From Cytophagales bacterium (GTDB taxonomy: Bacteria > Bacteroidota > Bacteroidia > Cytophagales > Cyclobacteriaceae): a DNA stretch of 64,000 bases. The position numbers and the translations under genes were made by a program. How positions within the stretch are numbered: the stretch's first letter is position 1; each line of letters opens with the position of its first letter. Below the pieces are notes generated by a model. The model searched no databases, had not been told where the DNA came from, and saw only the letters and a program-made list of their open reading frames with translations. Positions 42,310 to 51,622 of this stretch are shown here, one piece after another. The stretch spans positions 20,292 to 84,291 of the forward strand of contig JADBYQ010000007.1 of NCBI GenBank assembly GCA_020402945.1. Direction: 5' to 3'.

Positions 42310-44367
42310 ATGATGTATCGATTACTGTGTCTTGCCCTTGCATTAACCTGGGCATCGTTTTCAACCGCACAGGTAAAACCTTCGGCCCCGCCTGTAACAC
42401 CCACCGCGTTTGATTCTATGACTTACTATGGCAATACTAAAAAACCTGCCATTAGCGACCCCGCCCAAATTGAGTATGCACCGACTATTCAGGCGGATGG
42501 GCGTGTAATAATTTTTGAAGCACAAGGCAAGAAATCTTACCAGTTATTCCAAACAAAAATAAGTGAGGGCAAATGGCAGAAGCCTGAGTCCATTACCAAG
42601 ATAAACGAATCGGGTGACTCCACTTCATTGATTGGAGGTCCTAGCCTTAGCTTTGATGGAAATGAACTCTACTTTTTTAAAGATGCTAAGGGAAACTCAG
42701 AAATTCTTTTCTCTACACGGCAAAAAGAAGGTTGGAGCCAACCAGAACTAATTGGCGCACCCATTAATAGCCCGGCCTATGAGGGCTTTCCATCCATAAG
42801 TGCGGATGGTTCTACACTCTATTTTGTGCGGCAAAATTTTGAAGGTCCCACTTCGAAGGAACTAAAAAAGGAAGCTCAATTCTGCCTCAGTATTTATAAA
42901 TCTGTCAGGGATAAAAGTGGTAAATGGGGCACGCCTGAAAAACTGCCCTGGCCAATTAATCAAGATTGCGAAAAAGCACCGAAGATAATGGCAGATGGCC
43001 GTACCCTGATTTTTTCATCCAATCGCCCGGGCGGAAAAGGAGGCTACGACATGTACCAGTCGAAGTTAAATGATCTTGGGGAATGGGGAATGCCCGAAAG
43101 TCTTGCCTTTGTTAACACCGATAAGGATGATCAACTTCCCTGCATTTCTGCAGAAGGCGATCTGATGTACTACACCTACAACAATAGCGATATTTACTCG
43201 GTGGTAATACCGCCCAAACTGCGGCAATTCATGAATAACATTGTGCAGGGTTTTATTACAGACGAGGATTCAAAAAAAGGAATAGGTGCTGAAATAATTG
43301 TCACGGATGCTTTTACCTCTGAGGTTGTCCTGAGAACCGAAAGCAACTCTGATGATGGTCGGTACACCGTGGTATTGCCGGTGGGTCGCAGTTTTAATTT
43401 TGAATTTCGTAAGCCTGATTATTCTAGCTACACCTATTCACTAGATATTCGATCAAAGAAAAAATACGAAGAGATCACCTTGAATATAAAATTGTTTAAA
43501 ACAGTTCGTCTCTCCATCAATGTAAGCGATCATGAATTTTTTGAGCCCCTCCTAGCCGAAGTGACAATTCAAGAAAAAGGGCAAGACAATTTCATTGTTG
43601 ACAAGAAGACAAACGCTTTGAACGGAAGACTAACGGTTGACTTGCCCCTGGGTAAGGAATACTTAATCGTTGTAAAAGCTCCTTACTTTAAACGCGAGGC
43701 AATACCATTCAATATCTCAAGTCTTGTGATTTATCGCGATTTTGAAAAGTTCATAGAACTTGTATCTGAGAAAGTGGAAGTCGCGCTGAACGTGGCAGAC
43801 ATGGTTAACAACTCAAAAGTGAAATCGAAAGTGTTATTGAAAAATAAAACCCGTGGCGAGGTGATTGAAGTGGATGGCAATCAAATGGTGTCACTTCGTG
43901 CGGGAGATCGTTACGAAGTAGAAGTTACTTCCGATCAGGGGTATGCTTTCAACTCAACCGCTATTGACTTAACTACTGGCAAAGTAAATTCTATCGATGT
44001 AAAATTGATGAAACTTGAGCTAAACGCACAGTTAGCTTTGAAAGATATCAATTTCGAGTCTAATTCGGACAGACTATCAGATGTTTCATTTACTGAGTTA
44101 ACCCGAGTCATCACGCTGATGAAAGAAAATCCAACCTTAAAAGTTGAGATTGATGCGCACACCGATGACATTGGGTCAGACAATTACAATCTGATTCTTT
44201 CCAACAAGCGCGCCAAAAGTGTGATGGAATATCTAACGCAAAACAATATTCCTGTTGAACGTTTTTCAGCCAAGGGCTATGGCGAAACACAAGCTAAATT
44301 TAAGAATGATTCGGATGAGAATCGAGCAAAAAACAGAAGGGTGGAATTAAAAATCTTAAGTATTTAA
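42310..44367 (+). CDS. PD40-repeat OmpA family protein
   Basis: A 685-residue secreted protein (signal to ~residue 20, CLALALTWASFSTAQ). The N-terminal half holds PD40/WD40-like beta-propeller repeats (EGFPSISADGSTLYFV, APKIMADGRTLIFSSNRPGGKGGYDMY). The middle has two or three carboxypeptidase-regulatory-like beta-sandwich segments. The C-terminal OmpA domain (residues ~575-685) reads INFESNSDRLSDVSFTEL, VEIDAHTDDIGSDNYNLILSNKRA and NRRVELKIL and should bind peptidoglycan. It starts 73 bp after the CHAT gene and its stop is 3 bp before the next ATG. Probably anchors a surface complex to the cell wall. Confidence 0.9.
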   Translation: MMYRLLCLALALTWASFSTAQVKPSAPPVTPTAFDSMTYYGNTKKPAISDPAQIEYAPTIQADGRVIIFEAQGKKSYQLFQTKISEGKWQKPESITKINESGDSTSLIGGPSLSFDGNELYFFKDAKGNSEILFSTRQKEGWSQPELIGAPINSPAYEGFPSISADGSTLYFVRQNFEGPTSKELKKEAQFCLSIYKSVRDKSGKWGTPEKLPWPINQDCEKAPKIMADGRTLIFSSNRPGGKGGYDMYQSKLNDLGEWGMPESLAFVNTDKDDQLPCISAEGDLMYYTYNNSDIYSVVIPPKLRQFMNNIVQGFITDEDSKKGIGAEIIVTDAFTSEVVLRTESNSDDGRYTVVLPVGRSFNFEFRKPDYSSYTYSLDIRSKKKYEEITLNIKLFKTVRLSINVSDHEFFEPLLAEVTIQEKGQDNFIVDKKTNALNGRLTVDLPLGKEYLIVVKAPYFKREAIPFNISSLVIYRDFEKFIELVSEKVEVALNVADMVNNSKVKSKVLLKNKTRGEVIEVDGNQMVSLRAGDRYEVEVTSDQGYAFNSTAIDLTTGKVNSIDVKLMKLELNAQLALKDINFESNSDRLSDVSFTELTRVITLMKENPTLKVEIDAHTDDIGSDNYNLILSNKRAKSVMEYLTQNNIPVERFSAKGYGETQAKFKNDSDENRAKNRRVELKILSI

Positions 44368-44370
44368 TTG

Positions 44371-46608
44371 ATGACACGTTTCGCAACCCTATTACTTTTT
44401 TTGGCACCTCTTCTGAGCAGTGCGCAGCGAGTCAAGTTTCGCGACCTTGTTCCGCTTTTATCTGGTTATTCGGCTGAACGTCAAAAAAATGAGTTAAAAG
44501 AATACCTGTCTGCCGATCTCGACCATCCGAATACCAACTTCAGGTTGGCGCTATTATATGAGGCGAATTATAAAAATGCCGATCCCCTAACAAATTACGC
44601 ATTTGCAATGGCCAATGCAGAGCAGGCCACTAACCGATATATAAAATCAAAACAATTAGTGGATGAACGAGAAGTAAGCAGAAACGGAGAATACTACGCG
44701 CCTATCTTTAAGGCGTTCGATGCAAAAGGAAATCCGGCCATTCAATTCCCAAGAGTCTCAGCGAAAATTATGGGTGGCTATGATTCCGCCATCCTTTTTA
44801 GAGCAAAAATGCCACTGATCTACAAAGCGTTTACCAAAAGTGTAAATTTTTATGATCAGTCTGTTCGACTATTTGCTGGAGTCACCGAAGAATATGCAAC
44901 CATCGAAGATTTATATTTGATGCATGATGAGTCGGTAAATGCGCGCCTAGCAAAAATAAAAATCAACTATGACTCATCGGTCATCTACCTTAACAAATAC
45001 TTGGATCTCATCAAAGAATATCCCATTAAAGGTCATCGCCCGTCATACAAAGTTCGTCCCATCGTAACGTATCGATTGGATGGATTGTTGACCAACATCA
45101 ACTTTCTGACAGACCAGATACAGCTCTGGGAATACAGTGCGTGGGTAACTCAAGTACGATCAAAAATAAATGGGGAAGTAGCTGACGTCAGAAAAAAGAT
45201 TGCGTCTACGAATCAAAAAATGGAGGATAATCTGTCTAAGATTGGCTCGGTTTTTAGCAATTTCCCTGCTGCCGTAAAAGTTGATAAGCAATTGACATTC
45301 AATTTGAACAATTTAGATAGGCAATCGATGGTTCTTTCACTGCTCGACTACAAAGCCTATAAGCAAGAGCTAGAGATTCAATCGAGGTCAAAATCATTGG
45401 ATACTTTACCTACATCCAGAAATGCAGAGGTCTTCAGTCAATTGATCTACTCAAACAGAAAAGCAGATACACTTGTAAAAGAATTCAAGGCCAGAATCTC
45501 TGAAGTCATGGCAAAAAAACACAGGGATTTCGTGACTAAGTCTTTTGGTGGGGTACCTGGTTTGGAAATATATGCTAGCACCGAACAAAAAGGCATCAAT
45601 GATTCCTATGCAGAATTTGGAATCGAACTTAGAAATAATATCCTTGGACTCAACACTACGGAGAATAGCTACACAAACAAAGAAGGTTTCTTAAAATTCG
45701 GCCGGTTTACCATTCCACTACCAATTCAACCACCTAGTCCAGAAGCTCTTGAATTGGGTCTGCTATTCACAAAATTCAATCGCAAAAATCCAGACGGCAG
45801 CGCTTATCTGGCAGGTATTTACAAACCCGACAAGAAAAAAAATCTCATTAGTACTTTTGTTATGCGGATTAATCCTGATGGTAAACCCGCTTGGTTTAAG
45901 GATGTTACTGCTTCAGTAGACAGTATAGCGATTGGCGATGCACATGCCTACTTGGGTCCTCTGGTACTCACTCAAGAGGGAAGCGCACTAGTCATTCGCT
46001 CCATCCACGCCACTCGCGGTGATGTGTTGAATACGTTCGTCTACCTCAATGAAAAGGGTGAAGAACGGCTTCGCAAAAAATTAGATAACAAATCATTCCC
46101 TCGTGCATTGTTGTATGCTGAAAAAAGTAATTCCTTCACCCTTGTGCTGAAAGGTGTTGAGCAAAAAGAAAAATATAGTTCAGCAGAACCGATTGACATG
46201 CTAGGTATAAACGTGTTAGGAGAAATAACATGGAAGAAAGAAAATATTTCTTTGACCGGTACATTAACAGACGTTATAAGTCTTTCTGACGGATATCTTT
46301 TGGCTGGAAACTATTTCATCCTAAGCGACCAGACAGGAAGAGAAATAAGAACCAAGATGAGTAGTGGCGATTGTAGCCCCTACATTATTAAGTTAAATGA
46401 ACGCGGTGTGGTCCTCTTCTCAAAACCGATTACATCAAATGGTTCCTTTTATTTGCACCGCGTAGTAAAGATCAATGACATGTCTATTCATCTCCTTGGT
46501 AATTCAGAAACTATGGAAACAGGTGTTTCAGGTGTTCTCAAGCCTAGTGAAAAGTTTTTGCATATCATGACCAATAAATTCGGACAGCAGATAAGTACCA
46601 ATTTTTAA
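44371..46608 (+). CDS. Large secreted protein of unknown function
   Basis: A 745-residue protein from ATG 44371 (a TTG 3 bp before is also in frame). The signal peptide is MTRFATLLLFLAPLLSSAQ. The N-terminal ~400 residues are alpha-helical (YLNKYLDLIKEYPIKGH, then a long helix around VADVRKKIASTNQKMEDNL). The C-terminal ~330 residues have repeating beta-hairpins (LLYAEKSNSFTLVLKGVEQ, DVISLSDGYLLAGNYF) suggesting a propeller. No known domain recognised. It lies directly behind the PD40-OmpA gene and is likely co-expressed, so it may be a partner or substrate of the CHAT/OmpA module. Confidence 0.75.
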   Translation: MTRFATLLLFLAPLLSSAQRVKFRDLVPLLSGYSAERQKNELKEYLSADLDHPNTNFRLALLYEANYKNADPLTNYAFAMANAEQATNRYIKSKQLVDEREVSRNGEYYAPIFKAFDAKGNPAIQFPRVSAKIMGGYDSAILFRAKMPLIYKAFTKSVNFYDQSVRLFAGVTEEYATIEDLYLMHDESVNARLAKIKINYDSSVIYLNKYLDLIKEYPIKGHRPSYKVRPIVTYRLDGLLTNINFLTDQIQLWEYSAWVTQVRSKINGEVADVRKKIASTNQKMEDNLSKIGSVFSNFPAAVKVDKQLTFNLNNLDRQSMVLSLLDYKAYKQELEIQSRSKSLDTLPTSRNAEVFSQLIYSNRKADTLVKEFKARISEVMAKKHRDFVTKSFGGVPGLEIYASTEQKGINDSYAEFGIELRNNILGLNTTENSYTNKEGFLKFGRFTIPLPIQPPSPEALELGLLFTKFNRKNPDGSAYLAGIYKPDKKKNLISTFVMRINPDGKPAWFKDVTASVDSIAIGDAHAYLGPLVLTQEGSALVIRSIHATRGDVLNTFVYLNEKGEERLRKKLDNKSFPRALLYAEKSNSFTLVLKGVEQKEKYSSAEPIDMLGINVLGEITWKKENISLTGTLTDVISLSDGYLLAGNYFILSDQTGREIRTKMSSGDCSPYIIKLNERGVVLFSKPITSNGSFYLHRVVKINDMSIHLLGNSETMETGVSGVLKPSEKFLHIMTNKFGQQISTNF

Positions 46609-46690
46609 AATGCATTGTTAAAATTCCTGGAGGATTTTCAACGAGTGAAAACACTGTTCAACTTGTCCAAAATATCACTCTAAATTTTAG

Positions 46691-46721
46691 TACATTTGAC
46701 CATATCGGTTCTACGATATGG
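46691..46721 (+). promoter_or_regulatory. Promoter and palindromic operator of the MocR-type gene
   Basis: TACATTTG (46691-46698) is an exact Bacteroidota -7 element. It is followed by the perfect inverted repeat CCATATCG-N6-CGATATGG (46700-46721), which covers the expected transcription start and the ATG at 46718. Such a position suits autorepression by the encoded GntR-type winged helix. Confidence 0.72.
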
Positions 46722-48145
46722 AGACAAGCATACGTGAGCACATCTACCAAGAAGTAGCCGATCGAATCGAGCAACTTATTGAAAAACAATCCTTAAAAGT
46801 AGGAGATAAGCTTCTCTCCGTTCGGTCGCTAAGCAAAGAACAAGGAATCAGCCTAAGCACTGCCTTTCAAGCATATTATCACTTAGAAAGCAAAGGATTA
46901 GTGGAAGCCCGGCCTCAATCGGGCTACTATGTAAAATTTTCGCCCAAGCATAACTTTGCCATTCCAACCAGCTGCGAACCTACCGATGAAGCATTGCCTG
47001 TAACGTTGGATGAAATGATTACCAGTGTTTACAACGATCTGCGATCAACCAAATTAACTTCATTTTCACTAGGAGCACCCGACTCAAGTTTGCTGCCAGC
47101 CGCGAAATTGAAAAAATCGGTCGTGCATTGTTTAAATCATTCACCTGATCATTGTTTGAGCTATGAACACATTCAAGGCAATGAACAGCTACGAAAACAA
47201 ATTGCTCGGCTTAGTTTTAACTGGGGCGGCACATTAAGCGAACAAGACATTGTAGTAACGGCAGGTTGCATGGAGGCACTCTCTTTTTGTCTGCAGGCAG
47301 TAACAAAACCAGGCGATACGGTTGCCATTGAAAGCCCGACCTTCTACGGAATTTTTCGAGTCATGCAAAGCTTGGGATTGAATGTGGTTGAAGTTCCCAC
47401 GGATCCTGTCACAGGGATCGATTTGAATTATTTAGAGAAGGCCATCCCCAAACTAAACATCAAAGCTTGTCTGTTCGTACCGAACTTCAATAACCCTGTT
47501 GGCAGTTGCATGCCTGACGAAAAGAAAAAAGAACTGGTAGAGATGCTAGCGAAAAAAGATATTCCATTGATTGAAGATGATATTTATGGTGAACTCTATT
47601 TTGGCAAAACGCGACCTAAGACCTGCAAATCCTTTGATAAAAAAGGACTCGTCTTACACTGCGGATCTTTTTCAAAATCGCTGGCTCCCGGTTATCGAAT
47701 TGGCTGGGCGGTGCCGGGTCGATTCAAAGAAAATGTATTGAGTTTAAAACGAATGAACAACGTTGCGACCAACACGTTGGCACAATCTGCCATTGCACAC
47801 TTCCTGCAAAATGGTCGCTATGAACTGCACCTGCGGCACCTGCGAACAGCTCTTCACAGACAATGCCTCAGGTACCTACAGGCAATATCCGAATACTTCC
47901 CCGATGACATTAGAATTACGAGGCCCCAAGGTGGCTTTGTTTTATGGGTTGAAATGAACAAAAAACTGGACGGGTATAAGCTCCACAAACGAGCATTGAA
48001 TCATCAAATCGGGATTGCGCCTGGTCAGATCTTTTCTTCACAAGGGCAGTTTCATCATTACTTTAGGCTTAGCTACGGTGCGCCTTGGAATGAAAAAATT
48101 GACAAAGGGCTAAAAACGCTGGGGGAATTGGTGAGGAAGTATTAG
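46718..48145 (+). CDS. MocR-type PLP-dependent GntR family regulator
   Basis: A 475-residue fusion of an N-terminal GntR winged helix (HIYQEVADRIEQLIEKQSLKVGDKLLSVRSLSKEQGISLSTAFQAYYHLESKGLV, residues ~7-65) and a fold-type I aminotransferase domain (DIVVTAGCMEALSFCL, PNFNNPVGSCM, IEDDIYGELYFG, PLP Lys in HCGSFSKSLAPGYRIGW). MocR proteins use PLP and an amino-acid-like ligand to switch transcription. Its own start overlaps a perfect palindrome, and a related half site lies before the CHAT gene, whose operon ends 110 bp upstream. It could control itself and that operon (inference). Confidence 0.92.
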   Translation: METSIREHIYQEVADRIEQLIEKQSLKVGDKLLSVRSLSKEQGISLSTAFQAYYHLESKGLVEARPQSGYYVKFSPKHNFAIPTSCEPTDEALPVTLDEMITSVYNDLRSTKLTSFSLGAPDSSLLPAAKLKKSVVHCLNHSPDHCLSYEHIQGNEQLRKQIARLSFNWGGTLSEQDIVVTAGCMEALSFCLQAVTKPGDTVAIESPTFYGIFRVMQSLGLNVVEVPTDPVTGIDLNYLEKAIPKLNIKACLFVPNFNNPVGSCMPDEKKKELVEMLAKKDIPLIEDDIYGELYFGKTRPKTCKSFDKKGLVLHCGSFSKSLAPGYRIGWAVPGRFKENVLSLKRMNNVATNTLAQSAIAHFLQNGRYELHLRHLRTALHRQCLRYLQAISEYFPDDIRITRPQGGFVLWVEMNKKLDGYKLHKRALNHQIGIAPGQIFSSQGQFHHYFRLSYGAPWNEKIDKGLKTLGELVRKY

Positions 48146-48242
48146 AATACTTGGCATCTGGCAATAGGCAAGGGAATTGACTTGGACAAAGTCGCGGGAA
48201 TAGATCATCAAATACGTACTACTGATTACCAAAAATGCTTGT

Positions 48243-48250
48243 TATATTTG
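48243..48250 (+). promoter_or_regulatory. -7 promoter element TATATTTG
   Basis: Exact TAnnTTTG match 47 bp before the superoxide dismutase start codon. The leader between them is an AT-rich stretch with repeated AATCTTAA/AATCTAAA units. Confidence 0.6.
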
Positions 48251-48296
48251 AATCACTAAAATCTTAAGTCTAACACTCTTAAATCTAAAATAAATT

Positions 48297-48896
48297 ATGG
48301 CCTTTACACTTCCGGCACTACCTTATGCATTCAATGCATTAGAGCCACACATTGATGCACGCACCATGGAGATTCATCATGGCAAACATCACAATGCCTA
48401 TGTTACTAACCTTAACAATGCACTCGCTGGCAAACCAGACGAAAATCTAAGTATTGAAGAAATTTGTGCAACCATTTCAAAACACCCAGTGCCCGTTCGC
48501 AACAATGGCGGTGGTCATTACAATCACAGCCTATTTTGGACGATCATGGCACCCAATGCGGGAGGCGCGCCAACGGGAGCATTAGCAGATGCGATAAATG
48601 CTGCCTTTGGGAATTTTGAAGAGTTTAAAACAAAGTTCAATACTGCGGCCACATCTCGATTTGGTTCTGGCTGGGCTTGGTTGATAAAAGGCACAGATGG
48701 CAAACTAGCCATTACCTCAACACCCAATCAAGACAACCCTTTGATGGATGTTGCCGAAGTAAAAGGCACGCCACTCCTGGGTCTTGATGTGTGGGAACAC
48801 GCCTACTACTTACATTACCAAAACCGTAGACCGGATTATTGCAACGCGTTTTGGAACGTGGTGAATTGGAATGAAGTAGCGAGACGATTTGCCTAG
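48297..48896 (+). CDS. sodA: Superoxide dismutase (Fe/Mn)
   Basis: A 199-residue Fe/Mn superoxide dismutase that converts superoxide to oxygen and hydrogen peroxide. Metal ligands are visible as His in [13 protein letters not shown], His in NHSLFW, and Asp and His in [29 protein letters not shown] and FGSGWAWL are family signatures. Metal preference (Fe or Mn) cannot be read with certainty; the symbol sodA is conventional. No signal peptide, so cytoplasmic. It has its own promoter and a strong terminator. Confidence 0.95.
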   Translation: MAFTLPALPYAFNALEPHIDARTMEIHHGKHHNAYVTNLNNALAGKPDENLSIEEICATISKHPVPVRNNGGGHYNHSLFWTIMAPNAGGAPTGALADAINAAFGNFEEFKTKFNTAATSRFGSGWAWLIKGTDGKLAITSTPNQDNPLMDVAEVKGTPLLGLDVWEHAYYLHYQNRRPDYCNAFWNVVNWNEVARRFA

Positions 48897-48928
48897 AAAC
48901 AACCACAAAAATATCATCAACTCAACTT

Positions 48929-48958
48929 AAAAAGGTCTGGCTTGTTACCAGACCTTTT
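48929..48958 (+). terminator. Rho-independent terminator after sod
   Basis: AAAAAGGTCTGG, 7-nt loop CTTGTTA, CCAGACCTTTT, with further T's and C's. The stem of 7 GC-containing pairs is extended by A-T pairs. It lies 33 bp after the superoxide dismutase stop. Confidence 0.9.
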
Positions 48959-48992
48959 CCTTTTAACCAAAACAATTGCTGGGTTTGTCGTT

Positions 48993-49542
48993 CTATACCA
49001 TTAACGTTTTTACCTCGTCTGCATCAATTACGGTATCGCCTTCTCCAATTTCGTCAAAGGGATTCTTTAGGTGAGCTTGAATATTTTCCAGGCTCGCAAG
49101 TATGAAACTATAAAGAATGAGCATCACCTACTCTAATTGAGCTGAGTACTCATGAAACGTACTGGCAAAAAAATATGGTGCATAAATAATTGAAAACACA
49201 TAAATGAACACTTTGCTGTAGGTGCGCAACGTAACGGGTGTACGATGGGCGTGTATAATTTTCATATTGTCGATTGCGATAATTATTTTACTCACGTACT
49301 GACTGACTCTGGATATCGCGCCACTTTGCAAACCCAACTCGCTTAGTTGCATGGAAAGAATTGACTTTTTTGAGAAAGGTGCATACATCTCTTTCTCTCT
49401 GCTTCTAAACTCATCGGGCGTTAGCTTCAACATCAATTTTGTTTGGCGTATTAGATCTTGTACAAGCTGGCTCGGCTGTGATGACAACGTGTTGTCTTTC
49501 GAAGAAGTCCAATTCCGGGTAGCATAGTAAATGGATCTCGCC
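48993..49542 (-). pseudogene. Decayed membrane-protein fragment (possibly bestrophin-like)
   Basis: On the minus strand one frame reads ARSIYYATRNWTSSKDN, SSQPSQLVQDLIRQTKLMLKL and ISRVSQYVSKIIIAIDNMK, with a membrane segment FIYVFSIIYAPYFFAS. A frameshift near 49128 leads into FILASLENIQAHLKNPFDEIGEGDTVIDADEV and a stop. That acidic NPFDEIGEGD ending resembles bestrophin-like channels. There is no start region: it joins directly to the OmpA-type remnant, as if a deletion fused two dead genes. Confidence 0.5.
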
Positions 49543-49543
49543 T

Positions 49544-50549
49544 TTTGCCATTGGTATGCCCATGGAGCATGATTCGATAGCTGGGGCTATCCTTCATCAT
49601 TTGCAACCATTTATTTAACTCATACTTGAACTCCGGCAACATCACAACTGCATCATACTGAAATACAATTGTACAAAGTGGCTATATTGCCCTTCACTAT
49701 GCGCGAAAGATCGAACTTGACCATATAGAGATTACCGATCAAATCGATAGCTTCTTGCAATGTGTCTGCTTCGGTATTGTGGTAATTCATCTCGTGTTGA
49801 ATTTTTTGAAACCCGAATGCACTGCCGATCAGTGAGAGTTTTCCAGATTTACTTATAGGATCGGGCACAGTGAGGGAAGAATTAGCCTTCATTTTAGAAA
49901 GTAGCGTGGCTCTCTCGGTATCAATTACTTCTACCTCACCATCAAGAACTAGTCCATTGGCAGCATTATAGAGGCTGAAGAAAGCCTGCGTGTTTTTTAA
50001 GGTTTGTGGTATATAAACTGGGTCTGCTTTAGGATTTTCTACTACTTCCGTGGCAACGGTTGCTGGCGTTTGCTCATTTATTACCAACTCTGTTGGAGCT
50101 GCCGCTTCCTTCACTTTCTGCTCGACCACTTCCTCTGGCCTTGCAACCTCCTCTTCGATTTTAGCCGCTGATGGTCTTGGTGCTTAATTTTTTACCTCTA
50201 CTGGGTGTTTTGTTCCGTCTTTCATGATCCGAACCCAGGCTTTTCTAAAGCCATCTTCTTTTCGTGTGTTCAACATTTTTTCTTTAGAGGTAGAAAAATC
50301 GGTGTAGAAATCCAGATATACCTAATAATAATTTCGCTTGGCATCAAATCCATGGCTAGAATGCCGACCTGCTTTATTTAACTCAGCGGAATATTTTTGT
50401 GCAAATTTTTCCTGGCCTGATAAATAGAAGGCCACAACAATATAATACCCATTAGGCAAGGTTGAAGCTGATTGGGCACTAACAGAGTTTGCCATTGAGC
50501 ATAGACTAGTTGTGCAAAAAAAGAAGGCAGATATGCGCAGTCGCGTCAT
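49544..50549 (-). pseudogene. Decayed OmpA/SPOR-like envelope protein
   Basis: From ATG 50549 the minus strand reads a signal peptide (SAFFFCTTSLCSMANSVSAQ), a SPOR-like domain (LPNGYYIVVAFYLSGQEKFAQKY, then after an in-frame TAG at 50322, VYLDFYTDFSTSKEKMLNTRK), a second stop (TAA near 50185), a Glu/Pro/Val-rich linker, and a long beta-domain. A frameshift near 49655 leads into an OmpA C-terminal motif (YDAVVMLPEFKYELNKWLQ, YRIMLHGHTNGK), which breaks off at ~49544. At least two stops and one shift make it non-functional. Intact relatives are PG-linked outer-membrane proteins. Confidence 0.7.
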
Positions 50550-50631
50550 ATAAGTTTATCTTTGGGTTAGAACAGTATCGCTCAAAAAATGGGAAAAATC
50601 AAATAAAATGAGTGATCCATTGTTAGTTAAC

Positions 50632-51606
50632 CTATTTTTTGGCTTGTAATAATTTCAGCTTTTCAGCAAAAAAACCGGTACCGTACCCGATCAATTGTAC
50701 GAATAGAGCAGGAACAGACAACAATGCCACCGTACTACTTTTTGTCCTCTTCAGCCCGTCCAACATGACCAGACATACATAGGCTAAATAGCCAACTCCA
50801 ACCACTAGCGCAGCTGGTGAATTGAACAAAAACAAAAGGCCCAAAGAAAAAAGACCCAACAGGAAAAAAGTGGGAAACCAATGCACCCATTTAACCTCCC
50901 CTGCATGTAAAGCACCTATCCTTGCTCGTCCTTTCCCGAAATTAAAAACCTGTTGGTAAAACTGAAAGAGCGTTGCTCTACGTTTATGAAAAACGTAGGC
51001 GTCTGGAATGAATAAGATAGACAATCCCAATTGGCGCATTCGAATACTAAGTTCAATATCTTCAGCAAAACGATCGAACGTAAACCCACCGGTCAATTCA
51101 AAAGCTGACCGACTAATGCCCATGTTAAAACTGCGAGGCTGATAATTGCCAACCATTTTTGCACCACCTCGAATGCCGCCCGTTGTAAAAAACGAAGACA
51201 TTGTATGGCCCATCGCCCGCTGTAGAATGGTGAAGTTTTCGTGGCCCCGATCTGGACCTCCCCAAGCATCCACTTTTGTCTGCCTTAGAAAAATCTCAAC
51301 CGCCTCAAAATAGGTTCGGGGTAAAATGCAGTCACTATCAAAAACTACAAAATAATCGCCTCGGGCTTTTTGAAAACCAACATTTCTTGATGGCCCAGGA
51401 CCTGTATTTTCTTTGACGAGATATTCAATAGTTAGATTGGCTCTATATTTTTCAACTACCGTTTGGCTCTGTATCGAAGACCCATCTTCAACTACAATTA
51501 CCTCAAAATCAGAAAAAGTTTGTTGAACCAAGCTATTCAACAACTCCTCCATCTCGTCCGGGCGATTGTATACTGGTATGACAACGGAATACTTTGGCGC
51601 TTTCAT
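50632..51606 (-). CDS. Family 2 glycosyltransferase, membrane-associated
   Basis: A 324-residue GT-A fold transferase. Motifs are YSVVIPVYNRPDEMEELLNS, VIVVEDGSS, ENTGPGPSRNVGFQKARGDYFVVFDSDC (DxD-type) and a late GFTFDRFAEDIELSIRMRQLG (ED acceptor motif). Two or three membrane helices follow (WFPTFFLLGLFSLGLLFLF, LVVGVGYLAYVCLVML). The ATG at 51606 is preferred; a TTG 12 bp upstream is also open. It lies 17 bp after the recQ stop on the same strand. Acceptor and sugar unknown. Confidence 0.9.
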   Translation of the reverse strand: MKAPKYSVVIPVYNRPDEMEELLNSLVQQTFSDFEVIVVEDGSSIQSQTVVEKYRANLTIEYLVKENTGPGPSRNVGFQKARGDYFVVFDSDCILPRTYFEAVEIFLRQTKVDAWGGPDRGHENFTILQRAMGHTMSSFFTTGGIRGGAKMVGNYQPRSFNMGISRSAFELTGGFTFDRFAEDIELSIRMRQLGLSILFIPDAYVFHKRRATLFQFYQQVFNFGKGRARIGALHAGEVKWVHWFPTFFLLGLFSLGLLFLFNSPAALVVGVGYLAYVCLVMLDGLKRTKSSTVALLSVPALFVQLIGYGTGFFAEKLKLLQAKK

Positions 51607-51622
51607 CAATTCATGCAAAATA

